Of a DNA stretch of 64,000 nucleotides, positions 32,287 to 41,607 are shown one piece after another. Source of the stretch: VXNE01 sp965261535 (lineage in GTDB: Bacteria > Pseudomonadota > Gammaproteobacteria > Pseudomonadales > Azotimanducaceae); contig OZ253469.1 of assembly GCA_965261535.1 (NCBI GenBank), positions 3,348,001-3,412,000 on the forward strand. The letters are read 5' to 3'. The translations under genes were made by a program, and so were the position numbers. The notes under the pieces are model-generated. The model did not search any database. It saw only the letters and a list, made by a program, of their open reading frames with translations, and was not told the DNA's origin. The first letter of the stretch is position 1, and each line of letters opens with the position of its first letter.

Positions 32287-35003
32287 TGCAGGCCTCGCCG
32301 TTTGTCGTAGATGAGCTCTACCTCCGCTGGTCGCTCGCCGCCGCTAACTGCTATCCCCTGAAAAGCCCCATCCACACCCATCGGATTGAGGATCACCAGC
32401 ACCTTTCCTTCATCGAACCGTCCCCGGTCAGCCTTTGCCGCCCGCACGGCCGCATCGTGTTCCGGGTATTCAGCTTCGGCGCCCAGGCGGTATGAGGCGA
32501 CGCTGATTTCGCTAAGTCGCCAATCTTTCCAGGATGCCTCACCAGTGGCGGCGTGAGCATACGGGACCACGCGATCATCCCGCAAACGGGCAAGCCGCAC
32601 GGTGGTTTGCGGTTGGTCGTTCAGTCTTGTCGGGGTGCGAATATCGGCGTCCCACGCACCCCCATCGCGCAGATACCCTGTGTGGATATCGAGCACATTG
32701 GTGTTGGCCACACCGCGCTCGGCGCCGGCCCGCCCTTCGGCGTCCCAGTAGGAGCCCTGCAGGGCATCGGGGACCCGCTCGTCGGCACTGGGGCCGTACA
32801 CGGCCTCGATCAGATGCCGCAACCCCCCGGGGCTGGCGATCCCGCCCGCATCCTCGAGCATTCGGGCGGTCAGCCACAGGCGAGCGTGGTCGGGGTAGAC
32901 GTGCGCGGCGCGCGGGAAGGTTCCGCGGAACCAGTTCTCGTCCGCATTCGTCGTTGGCTCCGGGCTGACCACGAGCAGTTCAGGCTGCCCCTTCCGCCCT
33001 GGCCGTTTTTTGTGGCGCCACAGCCGTCCGGCCCGTTGTATGACCAGGTCGACCGGGGCGAGATCCGTGATGAGGGCATCGAAGTCGAGGTCCAGCGATT
33101 GCTCGACCACCTGTGTCGCGATCAGCACCCTGCCGTGGCCATTGACGAGGCGATTGACGGAAGTGCTCCATTTTCCGAACCAAGACATTACGTCGTGTTC
33201 GATGGCGAGCCGGTCAGCCAGCGCGAAGCGGGCATGGAAGATATCCGGGACCAACCCCCGTTGTCGGAGAGTCGCGTGCGCCTCAAGCGCATCGTCCACC
33301 GTGTTGCGGATGTAGAGCACCGCCTTGCCCGCGGCCGCGGCGGCCTCAACCTCATCGATTGCCGCCTCCGGCGTGCGCAGAAAACGCACCGGGAGAGCCC
33401 GCCCGCGACCGGCCATCCCGGGAACGGGCGTAGTGGACGCCCCGCCAGACCCGCACACCGTTGCCAGTGGGTAGGCCATGCAATCGTCCGTCGTGCCCCT
33501 GTTCTCCCCCGTGCCCTTTGCAAGCGCGTCGGCCAGCCTGTTGCGGATGCTCAGCGGCAGGGTGGCGGACAAAATGATGGCGGAGCCGCCGAGGGCGGCC
33601 TGGAACTCAAGCAGGCGCTCGATCTCGCGTTGCATGTAGGCGTCGTAGGCATGCACCTCATCGAGAATCAGCACGCGCCGCATCAGTCCCAGCAGGCGAA
33701 GGGATTGGTGCCGGGCGGGGAGTACTGCCTGCAGCGCCTGATCGATGGTTCCGGCACCCACGTCCGCGAGAAAGGCTCGGCGCCTGTCGTCAGCCACCCA
33801 CGCCGCGCAGGCTGCGGACGCCGTGACGTCGGCGCCATCGGGGCTCGTATCGCCCGCATAGGGGTCTTCCATGCGCCCCCATTGCCGCTTTGCCTCCTGG
33901 AACCCTTCGTGCAGATCGCGCCCACCGTGGGCCAACGCGATGGATGGTGTCGCATCGTCTGCGAAAAGCGCGCGATAGCACTGGGCGAGCCGATCGAACA
34001 TGGCGTTCGCCGTCGCCATGGTCGGCAGGGCGAGGTATAGCCCTTCTGCTGCCCCCGATTGCATCAGCCGGTGTGCCAGCATTGCCGCGGCCTCTGTCTT
34101 GCCGCTGCCGGTCTCGTCTTCGAGCAGGTACAGTGCAGGACCATCGGGCAGTTCAACATCGCGCGCCCATTTCTGCATCGGGCTCGGAGTGACATTCTCG
34201 CCGACGAGGTCGAGGTAGGAGACCCGGGCGGACGTGGGCGAGGGAATCACCCCCGCCTCCGAGACGGCAAACGCTGCCCGATCGAGTGCCTGTTGCCAGT
34301 ATTCGGAGAGGTCTTCGACGGGGTTGGAATACGGGAACCACTCCTGGTTCGAGCCGATCCAGTCGGCAAGCACAGCCAAACCCGCGAGGGCGAAAGACGC
34401 GCGCCGCGCGCGTTCAAGGTCGAGGTGCGGCCACGCCTCCCCGAGACTGAAGAAGCCCCAGGTTTCCCCGACAAACAGTCGCGCAGCATCGATGCCCGCT
34501 GTCCCGAAGTCGCCGCGCAACGCCCCCGGACCATCCGCTGTCGGTGGCGAGCCATGGTGCCCAAAGACGGCGGAGACCAGCAGGCGCAACGCGCGGACGT
34601 CGGCGCCCGGGAGCGCGTGGAACGCCGTCGGCTCCGCGTCGAACAGTCGCAGGCCGCCCGCGCCGTGATCGAATTGCGTCGGGACGGTATCGGGGGACTG
34701 TTCAAACACGCTCGGAAACCACCGGGGCGCCTTGGCCTGAAACCGCTTTGCGAACTTTCCCACGTCGTGGAGCGCGAGCAGGCAAGAGGTACATCGGATC
34801 GTCTCCTCAACCGAAAGGCCGAGCAATTCCGGCAGCGTTCCGCCCGGGGCTCGCTTCGCTGTCAGCAGGGTCCTGCCAACTGCCGCAACGTCAAGGGAGT
34901 GCAGGGGCAACGGGTGCCACTTGGGCCCCGGGACGATAGGTTGCGCCTTGCCCCAAAATGATTGTGTCTCGGACCTCACGACAGTGGGTTCCCCCCGTTT
35001 CAC
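32277..35003 (-). CDS. cas3: Cas3 HD nuclease-helicase
   Basis: Degrades DNA bound by Cascade. The 908-residue protein has an N-terminal HD domain with His35 (LHSLDVAA), His79-Asp80 (ALHDVGKF) and the His-His of VFGHHGSPP near 149. It is followed by the helicase: Walker A ETGSGKT at 297-303, Walker B DEVH in LILDEVHAYD, and motif VI in QRAGRLWRH. Domain order and length are normal for type I-E. It is the first gene of the cas operon; a transposase remnant and a dispersed repeat lie just upstream. Confidence 0.97.
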   Translation of the reverse strand: MKRGEPTVVRSETQSFWGKAQPIVPGPKWHPLPLHSLDVAAVGRTLLTAKRAPGGTLPELLGLSVEETIRCTSCLLALHDVGKFAKRFQAKAPRWFPSVFEQSPDTVPTQFDHGAGGLRLFDAEPTAFHALPGADVRALRLLVSAVFGHHGSPPTADGPGALRGDFGTAGIDAARLFVGETWGFFSLGEAWPHLDLERARRASFALAGLAVLADWIGSNQEWFPYSNPVEDLSEYWQQALDRAAFAVSEAGVIPSPTSARVSYLDLVGENVTPSPMQKWARDVELPDGPALYLLEDETGSGKTEAAAMLAHRLMQSGAAEGLYLALPTMATANAMFDRLAQCYRALFADDATPSIALAHGGRDLHEGFQEAKRQWGRMEDPYAGDTSPDGADVTASAACAAWVADDRRRAFLADVGAGTIDQALQAVLPARHQSLRLLGLMRRVLILDEVHAYDAYMQREIERLLEFQAALGGSAIILSATLPLSIRNRLADALAKGTGENRGTTDDCMAYPLATVCGSGGASTTPVPGMAGRGRALPVRFLRTPEAAIDEVEAAAAAGKAVLYIRNTVDDALEAHATLRQRGLVPDIFHARFALADRLAIEHDVMSWFGKWSTSVNRLVNGHGRVLIATQVVEQSLDLDFDALITDLAPVDLVIQRAGRLWRHKKRPGRKGQPELLVVSPEPTTNADENWFRGTFPRAAHVYPDHARLWLTARMLEDAGGIASPGGLRHLIEAVYGPSADERVPDALQGSYWDAEGRAGAERGVANTNVLDIHTGYLRDGGAWDADIRTPTRLNDQPQTTVRLARLRDDRVVPYAHAATGEASWKDWRLSEISVASYRLGAEAEYPEHDAAVRAAKADRGRFDEGKVLVILNPMGVDGAFQGIAVSGGERPAEVELIYDKRRGLQWA

Positions 35004-35128
35004 GTTGTCCGGAACTGTCGCGGGTGACTTCTCGCATCAAGAATGCCTTGGACGAGCAAATCCGTCCATCTTCTGCAGGAACCTTTTTGCGACCATTTCA
35101 GGTGCACACCGTTGCAGAGAAGCGCAGA

Positions 35129-35377
35129 TCATCCTCGGACGCGGTGGGGACGCGCGGCCTTCCACCGGTACAGCGTGCGGCGGCTGATGCCGAGATGCTC
35201 CAGCGCCCCCGCCTCGTCGCAGCCAGAGTCCCGCAACCGCTGGTATGTCTTCAGCGTCCGGTACCGCTCCACGGCGACCGCCGGCATGTGTTCATCCACC
35301 TTGAAGCTGCGGTACGATCTGATGCGCGTGGACTCCATGTTCATGTTCGGGTCTCTTTCCGGTGGGTTGGCGTTCAC
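35129..35377 (-). pseudogene. N-terminal remnant of an insertion-sequence transposase
   Basis: An 82-residue frame with a helix-turn-helix typical of integrase-type transposases: LKTYQRLRDSGCDEAGALEH followed by LGISRRTLYRWKAARP. It ends right after the HTH, with no DDE catalytic domain, and nothing on the far side (35004-35128) restores it. It is therefore a truncated leftover of an IS-like element, or possibly a small HTH protein derived from one. It sits 126 bp from the cas3 start. Confidence 0.7.
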
Positions 35378-35385
35378 TGGAGGCC

Positions 35386-35483
35386 AACTGATCCGGCGCC
35401 TTCGGCTTCGCCTGTTTCTTACGAGGGGTACGCCCTCGCGCTCCCGGGCTGAAGGCTCCTCTGACCCGGCCCCGCTCGTCGAC
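35386..35483 (-). repeat. dispersed repeat, copy C (core 35415-35458)
   Basis: Inverted copy of the element at 7975-8069. The 44-bp core differs from copy A by few bases and the flanks match too: GCGCCTTCGGCTTCG before the core on the plus strand and CCCGGCCCCGCTCGTC after it. Read on the plus strand it keeps the frame FLRGV-x-PRAP-x-LKAP. It lies between the transposase remnant and the TPR gene. The rest of 35004-35604 holds no recognisable gene beyond the remnant. Confidence 0.8.
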
Positions 35484-35604
35484 CATGGAAGTCAATGTGC
35501 GTTGCTGAAGACTTGAACATACGCCCTATCGCCGCCTCATCGCGTTGCGCGGTTTGCCGGGAAACGTTTAGAGTGCGGGTTCGCTTTGCGCCGAAGAGGA
35601 CTCC

Positions 35605-36354
35605 ATGACCAAGGCCTCGCTTCTGGCTCACGTGACCGTCGTGCTCGCATTCCTGTCGGCAAGCGCCACCGCCGAATCCATCGAAGCGGCGCGTGCCGCC
35701 TTTTCCAAGGGGGAGTACATCGCGGCGGCAGATTTGGGCGAAGCGCCGGGAACCTCCGAAGGACAAGCGCTGGCGGCCGAAGCGCTGGCGATATACGCCT
35801 ACCATGTCGCGGAAGAGGAGGGGAAGGAGCCATTGCTGCAGCGCGCCATGCGCGCGGCGGAAGCGGCCATCGGGCTGGATCCGGCCAATGCCCAGGCCCA
35901 TCTTCAGTCGGCCCACGCCACGGGCCGCTACTCCCAATTGCTTGCCCCGATGAAATCATTGCGGGAGGGATACCCGAAGCAGGTGCGCGCGTCGATCGAA
36001 CGTGCGCTCGAGTTGGACCCGAGTCACTTCGGGGCGCACTTGAGCTTGGCCTCCTGGCATGCGGAAGCGATCGGCCGCGGAGGGATGATGGCTCGCGCGT
36101 TGCTTGGCGCGAAAAAAAAGAGCGCGTTTACCCACTACGAGCAGGCCCTGGCGCTTGAGCCCGACAGGAACGTGGTACTCCTCGAATACGCACCGGGCCT
36201 GCCGTTGCTTGAGGGCGAGAAGCGCCGGGCGCAGGCGCGGGATTTGCTCCTGCGCGTGATCGAATTGCCGCCCCAGGACCCGTTCCAGCGGATCCTTCAG
36301 CAAAAGGCCATCGAGCGGTTGGCGGCTCTCGACGGCGAGGCGACATCCCGATAG
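35605..36354 (+). CDS. secreted TPR-repeat protein
   Basis: A 249-residue protein with signal peptide MTKASLLAHVTVVLAFLSAS followed by helical tandem repeats. At least three TPR-like units can be recognised: AMRAAEAAIGLDPANAQAHL, ASIERALELDPSHFGAHLSL and HYEQALALEPDRNVVLLEYA. TPR units mediate protein contacts, here in the periplasm. It converges on the outer-membrane barrel gene, 28 bp apart, so it is not in that operon. Function is unknown. Confidence 0.85.
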   Translation: MTKASLLAHVTVVLAFLSASATAESIEAARAAFSKGEYIAAADLGEAPGTSEGQALAAEALAIYAYHVAEEEGKEPLLQRAMRAAEAAIGLDPANAQAHLQSAHATGRYSQLLAPMKSLREGYPKQVRASIERALELDPSHFGAHLSLASWHAEAIGRGGMMARALLGAKKKSAFTHYEQALALEPDRNVVLLEYAPGLPLLEGEKRRAQARDLLLRVIELPPQDPFQRILQQKAIERLAALDGEATSR

Positions 36355-36382
36355 GCGCGGTTTCTTATCGAAACGCGACCGT

Positions 36383-37603
36383 TTACCAAAAATAAAGGAC
36401 GCGGATGAACGCGCGGGTGCCGCCGCCGGCGGTGACGCCGTCGTCGGCGGGAATACCTCCGAATTCGTCCCCCGTGCCGCCCAGGGCCGCCACAAGTCCC
36501 GCCTGAACGCGGGCGGAATCCGACGCGTCGTAGGTCAGCGATGTCTGCACCAGACTCGAACCGTCGTTGAGATTGCCGATCCAGGCCAGGCTTTGCGACC
36601 ACAAGGGATGCCACTGGTAGGTGGCGCCCGCGGCGAGGTAGTCGCGCATGACATTGAACAGCTCGCCTCTCGATAGTCGATCATGCAGCGGTGCGGGAAG
36701 CGTCGCCGTCAGTGTGTCGACGCCGAAGTCATTGTGGAAGTACTCGGCAAAGACGAGGCCGGTTCGCTGAAACAGTTCGAACGCGCAATCGATATTGACG
36801 ATGCCCGACACGCGCCGGTCCCCATCCTGGGCAAGCCGGGTCCCGACGATGTCGGTGCGCAGCAATGCAGGGCCTATCGGGATCTTGAACGTTATGCCAA
36901 GCAGATCGTCCCGGTAGTGGCGCGCCCCCATGAGTTCCACCTCACTTGCGCCGAAGACCCCGTGCCACATGGCAGCGTAGCTGTCGTCGCCCGCGCGCCC
37001 ACGCGCATCGCGACGCGCGACATAGAGCAATTGCAGTGCGCTGTGGGCAAATGCGCGTTCAATCAGCAGGATGTCGTCGCCCGGCTTGTAGTCCCGGTCC
37101 ACCGCCGTCGGCGCAAAGGGATTGAACAGGTCCATGGGCTGGAACACGTGGCCGCTGCCCCAACTGAGCGCCTGGCGTCCCAGGGTGATCGCAAAACGCG
37201 GGTCGCGGTATTCGACAGCCAGGCGGTCGAAGCGATGGACCAACAGGTGTCGCGATCCCTCGTCTATCGTTCGTGTCAGGTTCATCAACCGGCTTGAGTC
37301 TTCCGTGGGCCGTTGGTCCAGCCGCGCGGAATCGCCGAACACAAACGAATCCCCCGCTACCCAGGTCAGGGAATAGTCGCCGATGAAACGCAGTTGGTTG
37401 GCAGAGGCACGTAGCAACACCCGCAGGTCGGCATTGTGATCGTAGGCTGGCGTCCCATTTTGACGTCGTTGCACGTCGGCGGAAGGCAGCGCCGCAGCGG
37501 ATGAGAACCACTTGAACCGGGCGGTGAGATCAATTTCCGCGCGCGCTTCGGTTCCGGCGGCGACCCCGGCAACCACCCATGTGCACAGTAAGAAATGCTT
37601 CAA
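36383..37603 (-). CDS. outer-membrane beta-barrel protein of an ABC/LolA-like operon
   Basis: A 406-residue secreted barrel with signal peptide MKHFLLCTWVVAGVAAGTEA and a C-terminal aromatic strand (FIRVLYFW). Strand-turn patterning is clear, and the central segment FAITLGRQALSWGSGHVFQP followed by MDLFNPF is reminiscent of DUF1302-like barrels. Its ATG overlaps the stop of the ABC ATPase gene (ATGA). It fills the same place as the barrel at 18958-20226 in the RND operon and is probably the outer-membrane end of this transport route. Confidence 0.82.
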   Translation of the reverse strand: MKHFLLCTWVVAGVAAGTEARAEIDLTARFKWFSSAAALPSADVQRRQNGTPAYDHNADLRVLLRASANQLRFIGDYSLTWVAGDSFVFGDSARLDQRPTEDSSRLMNLTRTIDEGSRHLLVHRFDRLAVEYRDPRFAITLGRQALSWGSGHVFQPMDLFNPFAPTAVDRDYKPGDDILLIERAFAHSALQLLYVARRDARGRAGDDSYAAMWHGVFGASEVELMGARHYRDDLLGITFKIPIGPALLRTDIVGTRLAQDGDRRVSGIVNIDCAFELFQRTGLVFAEYFHNDFGVDTLTATLPAPLHDRLSRGELFNVMRDYLAAGATYQWHPLWSQSLAWIGNLNDGSSLVQTSLTYDASDSARVQAGLVAALGGTGDEFGGIPADDGVTAGGGTRAFIRVLYFW

Positions 37604-38310
37604 GCGCGCGAAGTCGGCGACGACACCAACTCGTCGGTTTCGATCCGGCCATCCCGCAGCAGGACACGCCGGCTGGCATAGCCCATGACGATTGGATCGT
37701 GGGTCGCCGTTACGATGGTTACGCCCCGCTCTTCGTTGATGCGGCGCAGAAGCGCAAGCAGCTCCTGTGTCGTAGCGGAGTCAAGGTTGGCGCTCGGTTC
37801 GTCGGCTAGCAGCAAGACCGGATTGGTCACGATGGCGCGCGCCACGGCCACACGTTGCTGCTGCCCGCCGGACAGTTCGCCGGGACGCCGTTCGCCGATG
37901 TCGCCGAGCCCCAGGTGGGCGAGCACCCAGAGGGCCCGTTCGCGGCGTTCCGAGGGCCCGACTCCCTGAAGCTGCATGATGAACTCGACATTCTCCACCG
38001 CAGACAATACCGGAAGCAGGTTGAAGGCCTGGAAGACGAACCCGACCTTGCGCAGTCGCAGGTCGGATAACTTCGACTCCGACAGGTCGTTCAGCTTCTC
38101 GCCGTCGACCACTACCGTGCCATCGGTCGGTCGGTCGAGGCCGCCGACAAGGTGAAGAAGCGTTGACTTGCCGGAACCCGAGGGCCCCGCCAGAGCGGTC
38201 CACTCGCCCTTGGTCACGCTGAAGTCCACGCCTTGCAGCGCGCGTACGGGCACGGCATCGTCGCCGTAGATTCGCGTCAACCCGCGGCAGTCGACAACCA
38301 GATCAGACAT
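37600..38310 (-). CDS. ABC transporter ATPase (LolD/MacB type)
   Basis: ATP-binding motor for the two FtsX-type permeases upstream. The 236-residue protein has Walker A GPSGSGKST near 43, Q-loop FVFQAFNLLP, signature LSGGQQQRVAVARAI, Walker B LLLADEPSANLD and the switch His in TATHD, the pattern of the MacB/LolD family. ATG 38310 follows GGAGAGAGGTG. The ATPase is complete and should be active. Downstream it overlaps the barrel gene. Confidence 0.95.
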   Translation of the reverse strand: MSDLVVDCRGLTRIYGDDAVPVRALQGVDFSVTKGEWTALAGPSGSGKSTLLHLVGGLDRPTDGTVVVDGEKLNDLSESKLSDLRLRKVGFVFQAFNLLPVLSAVENVEFIMQLQGVGPSERRERALWVLAHLGLGDIGERRPGELSGGQQQRVAVARAIVTNPVLLLADEPSANLDSATTQELLALLRRINEERGVTIVTATHDPIVMGYASRRVLLRDGRIETDELVSSPTSRA

Positions 38311-38328
38311 CACCTCTCTCCTCACCAA

Positions 38329-39540
38329 CTAGCCCCGCATTGCATCCAGCGGTTGGACTTTCACCGCGCGCCGTGCCGGATAGATGCTGGCGAGAAAACC
38401 GAGCACCAGGCTCAGGCCTGCCACCAGGTAGATATCCCGCGCCCACAGCTTGGGGACCAGTTCAGGCTTGATGCCGCTCATTTCCATGCCTTCGGCGAAC
38501 GCCGAGAGGTCGATACCGTCGGCGAGCCAAAGATAGCCCAGGAGTCCGAGTACGACGCCCACCGCGATGCCGATCGCCATGGTGAGCATGGACTCGATCA
38601 CCACCTGCGCGATGACGGTGCCGCGCCGCATGCCGAGGGCCCGGAGCATGCCCAGTTCCCGAACCCGCTCCATCACTGCGGTGACTAACGTGTTGACGAG
38701 GCCGAAAGTGAGCGCAGCCATGACGATGAGGAACCAGATGAGTACGGCCCTGTCGGCGAACTCGAACATCATCGCGGCTTGCGGCTCGAGATCTTGCCAC
38801 GTCCTGACATCCAGATCGCCGAAGGCACTCTTCAGGCTACGCAATACCCGTGGGCTTTGGCTTTCTTCCGTCAACCGCACGGACAGCTCGGTCACGGCAG
38901 CGACGGAGAGCATTTCCTGCACGGTCGTGAGGCCGGTAAACACGAAGACCTTTTCGAGTCCCGTGCCGACGGCATCGTAAACTCCCGCGATGCGGTAGCC
39001 CGATTCCCGGTTGCTGCCGTCGACGCCTTGGGTGACGAGCACGATGCGCCGCCCGACCCCGGTTTCCAGCTGTTCGGCGAGGGCGCGGCCGAGGAGTATG
39101 CGCTTATCGTCGGGGCCTGAGAGATTCTCCCCGTCGAGTATTACGTCACCGAGGAAGGAAATGTCCTCGCTGCCGGGGACGACGCCGACGAACTGAACGC
39201 CCCTGGTTTCCCGCTCGCTCATGATCACCGCGGGCACGCGCACGCGAGGCGCCCAGCCCTCGATGCCATCGGCGGCGAGTTCGGGACGCCCGGGTGGTTC
39301 GAGTTCAAAACTCTTGTTGATGCCCGGATCGTCCAGGTAGCCGGGCGCAAGCAACTTGATGTGGCCGTTAAGGTTGTCGATGGCCATCTCAGCCATGCTC
39401 ACCTGCATGCCGCGCAAGAACGTATTGAGGACCAGGACCCCGCCCACGGCGAAACAGATTGTCGTGAGCAGGATGCCGGTGCGGCGCCGGTGGCGCCACA
39501 GGTTGCGCCAACTGAGTTGCACGAGCAGCTTCAGGTTCAT
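38329..39540 (-). CDS. FtsX/LolC-type ABC permease 1
   Basis: Inner-membrane permease of 403 residues. Topology is typical of MacB/LolCE permeases: one N-terminal helix (TGILLTTICFAVGGVLVLN), a large periplasmic domain (about residues 45-260), then three C-terminal helices with ERVRELGMLRALGMRRGTVI between the first two, the FtsX coupling signature. It ends 18 bp before the ATPase start. It works as a heterodimer with the neighbouring permease. Confidence 0.92.
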   Translation of the reverse strand: MNLKLLVQLSWRNLWRHRRRTGILLTTICFAVGGVLVLNTFLRGMQVSMAEMAIDNLNGHIKLLAPGYLDDPGINKSFELEPPGRPELAADGIEGWAPRVRVPAVIMSERETRGVQFVGVVPGSEDISFLGDVILDGENLSGPDDKRILLGRALAEQLETGVGRRIVLVTQGVDGSNRESGYRIAGVYDAVGTGLEKVFVFTGLTTVQEMLSVAAVTELSVRLTEESQSPRVLRSLKSAFGDLDVRTWQDLEPQAAMMFEFADRAVLIWFLIVMAALTFGLVNTLVTAVMERVRELGMLRALGMRRGTVIAQVVIESMLTMAIGIAVGVVLGLLGYLWLADGIDLSAFAEGMEMSGIKPELVPKLWARDIYLVAGLSLVLGFLASIYPARRAVKVQPLDAMRG

Positions 39541-39559
39541 CTGTCTCTAACCCGGAGCA

Positions 39560-40816
39560 CTAGACCTCGATCCGCAGCGCATCGACGGGCCGAATCTTGC
39601 GCAACCTCAGCGATGTACCGAAAGCGGCCGCCAGGGTAGCGACACCCAACACGGCGGGGGCCATGGCGATGGATTGGAATGCGAATCCGGGATACATCCG
39701 CTCCGGTATGAAATAGTTGGCTGTCATCTCCTCCATGCCCTCCGCTATTTCACTGAACGCGATGCCCGTTTGGTTCAGCCAGGCGATCAGGCCGAGCGCA
39801 ATGGCAAGGCCAATGCCCGCGCCGATCGCCCACATTGCTATCGCTTCGACTTGCAGCATGCCCATGATCGATGCGGGACGCATACCGATGGCCAACAACA
39901 TGCCGAATTCCCGCGTGCGCTCGAAGACCGTCATCATGAATGTATTCACTATGGCGAAAGCCACCAGGATCAACAGCAGCCAATACATCAACTGCGAGCT
40001 TACCCAGTCGATCTGTATGCCCTGCTCGATCTCTGGCATCAGCGCGTTCCACTTCAGCGTGGAAAAGTCCGCGCCGAGCTCGAGTTCGATTCTTCGCGCC
40101 ACCTCGTCGATGTCGCTGATCGAAGCCGCCGCCACCAGAACCCGGTGTACTTCGTCGCCGAGATCGAAACCCTCCTGCAGCGTTTGCAGACGCACGAGAA
40201 TCAGCGAGCGGTCGGTACCGTCGTGTCCGGTTTCGAATATGCCGCCCACTCTGAGGGCCAGGGCGCCCATGCTGCCTTCCTTGCCGGTGCCCAGCACGAG
40301 GATTTCATCTGCGAGCGAGATATCGAGATTCCGCGCCAGCGCGGCGCCGATGAACGCATCGTCCGGCCCCGGCAGGTATTCGCCCTCTACCAGCGTGTTG
40401 GGAAGATCGGAGACTTGCCGCTCCCGGTCGGGATCGACGCCAAGCACCAGCCCGCCGAAACTGCGTTCCTCGGTGGAAAGCAGGGCGAACGCCTCGGCAC
40501 GAGGCGCCGCCCCCGCCACGCCGGGCAGGCGCGCCAGCCGCTCGGTCAATTCAACGCCTTCGGGCAACGAGTACCGCATGCGCGGATCGTCCTGGAATTT
40601 CGGATGCTGCACCTGGATATGGCTGCTGACGAGGCGCGTCGCCATGTCGATCATGCCGTCGTAGCTACCGACCTGAATCGACGAGGAGAATACGACCAGC
40701 GCCGTTGCGAATGCGATGCCGCCGGCGGTGAGCCAGGTGCGGCGCGGGTTGCGCCAGAGGTTCCGCCACGCGACGATGGCGAACAGCGCCCGGCTGGCGT
40801 TTGCGGAAGCGGACAT
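39560..40816 (-). CDS. FtsX/LolE-type ABC permease 2
   Basis: Second permease, 418 residues, same topology as its neighbour: NPRRTWLTAGGIAFATALVV at the N-terminus, a long periplasmic domain, then C-terminal helices with FERTREFGMLLAIGMRPASI. Its start overlaps the stop of the LolA-like gene by one base, and the first permease follows after 19 bp. The pair is reminiscent of LolC and LolE, but the operon also contains a carrier and a barrel, unlike lolCDE. Confidence 0.92.
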   Translation of the reverse strand: MSASANASRALFAIVAWRNLWRNPRRTWLTAGGIAFATALVVFSSSIQVGSYDGMIDMATRLVSSHIQVQHPKFQDDPRMRYSLPEGVELTERLARLPGVAGAAPRAEAFALLSTEERSFGGLVLGVDPDRERQVSDLPNTLVEGEYLPGPDDAFIGAALARNLDISLADEILVLGTGKEGSMGALALRVGGIFETGHDGTDRSLILVRLQTLQEGFDLGDEVHRVLVAAASISDIDEVARRIELELGADFSTLKWNALMPEIEQGIQIDWVSSQLMYWLLLILVAFAIVNTFMMTVFERTREFGMLLAIGMRPASIMGMLQVEAIAMWAIGAGIGLAIALGLIAWLNQTGIAFSEIAEGMEEMTANYFIPERMYPGFAFQSIAMAPAVLGVATLAAAFGTSLRLRKIRPVDALRIEV

Positions 40817-41574
40817 CAGGTGGCGCCCGATTTCAGGGTGAACAGGGTAAACATGCCTTCGGGCAATTCGATGTCGAACTCGGCCGAGTTGGTGGTGACC
40901 TCGGTCCAGTGATCCGGCTCATCCAGGCGCTCCATGCGCATCCGTGTGGCCAAGGTTCGTCCTCCGAGGTGACCGATCTCAAGCGTGGACATGCGTTTCA
41001 ATGCCACTTGCATCTGGTCGTAGAAGACCTGTTCCAACATCACGTAATCGTCGCGCAGTACCCAGACCTCCTTGCCCCAGACGACCGGCGCGTTTTCGTG
41101 CGGTACTGCCTCGATCGTATAGATCGTGTGTTCGTCATCCTGCCTTTCATCGACGATGTTGAGATCGTAGTGGCGCAGCACCTGGTCGCTGCGGGACAAG
41201 TCGTTGTAGGAGAAGTCGGATCCCCCCCAGCTTTGCGAGCGCATGCTGTATGGCAGCCGGATGGTCCGGTTCAGCTTGGGCGTGTACGTCCACATGCCGT
41301 CGCCCACCTTCAGCAGTGCGTGGCCGGCGTCTTTCGCCGGCGCGGTGAAGCGTATCAGCGTATCTTCCCGGCCCCGGCTCCAGGATACGATGGACGTCGA
41401 ACGTTCCCAGTTCGGTCGCTTGATCTTCATCGTCAACGCGACGTACGAAGAAGTGCCGCGCATCAAGTTCAGCGCGCCCGATACCAACTCCTGGGCAGTG
41501 AGGTCTTCGGCTTCGAGGCTCGCTGCCCAGAGCATCAGAATGCCGGCCGCGAGGCGGGAAAGCGTGCTGTTCAC
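40816..41574 (-). CDS. LolA-like outer-membrane lipoprotein-sorting protein (ABC-linked)
   Basis: Periplasmic carrier of 252 residues with signal peptide LSRLAAGILMLWAASLEA. The lipid-carrier fold is suggested by the strand order EDTLIRFTAPAKDAGHALLK, GMWTYTPKLNRTIRLP, then GGSDFSYNDLSRSD. The last motif parallels GSEFAYEDMS in the RND-linked protein at 20259-21098. It is the first core gene of the ABC operon and would hand lipid or lipoprotein cargo between the permeases and the barrel at 36383. Confidence 0.85.
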   Translation of the reverse strand: MNSTLSRLAAGILMLWAASLEAEDLTAQELVSGALNLMRGTSSYVALTMKIKRPNWERSTSIVSWSRGREDTLIRFTAPAKDAGHALLKVGDGMWTYTPKLNRTIRLPYSMRSQSWGGSDFSYNDLSRSDQVLRHYDLNIVDERQDDEHTIYTIEAVPHENAPVVWGKEVWVLRDDYVMLEQVFYDQMQVALKRMSTLEIGHLGGRTLATRMRMERLDEPDHWTEVTTNSAEFDIELPEGMFTLFTLKSGAT

Positions 41575-41607
41575 GGCGAACTCCCTGGCGTTTGCGCTTC
41601 GAAAGCG

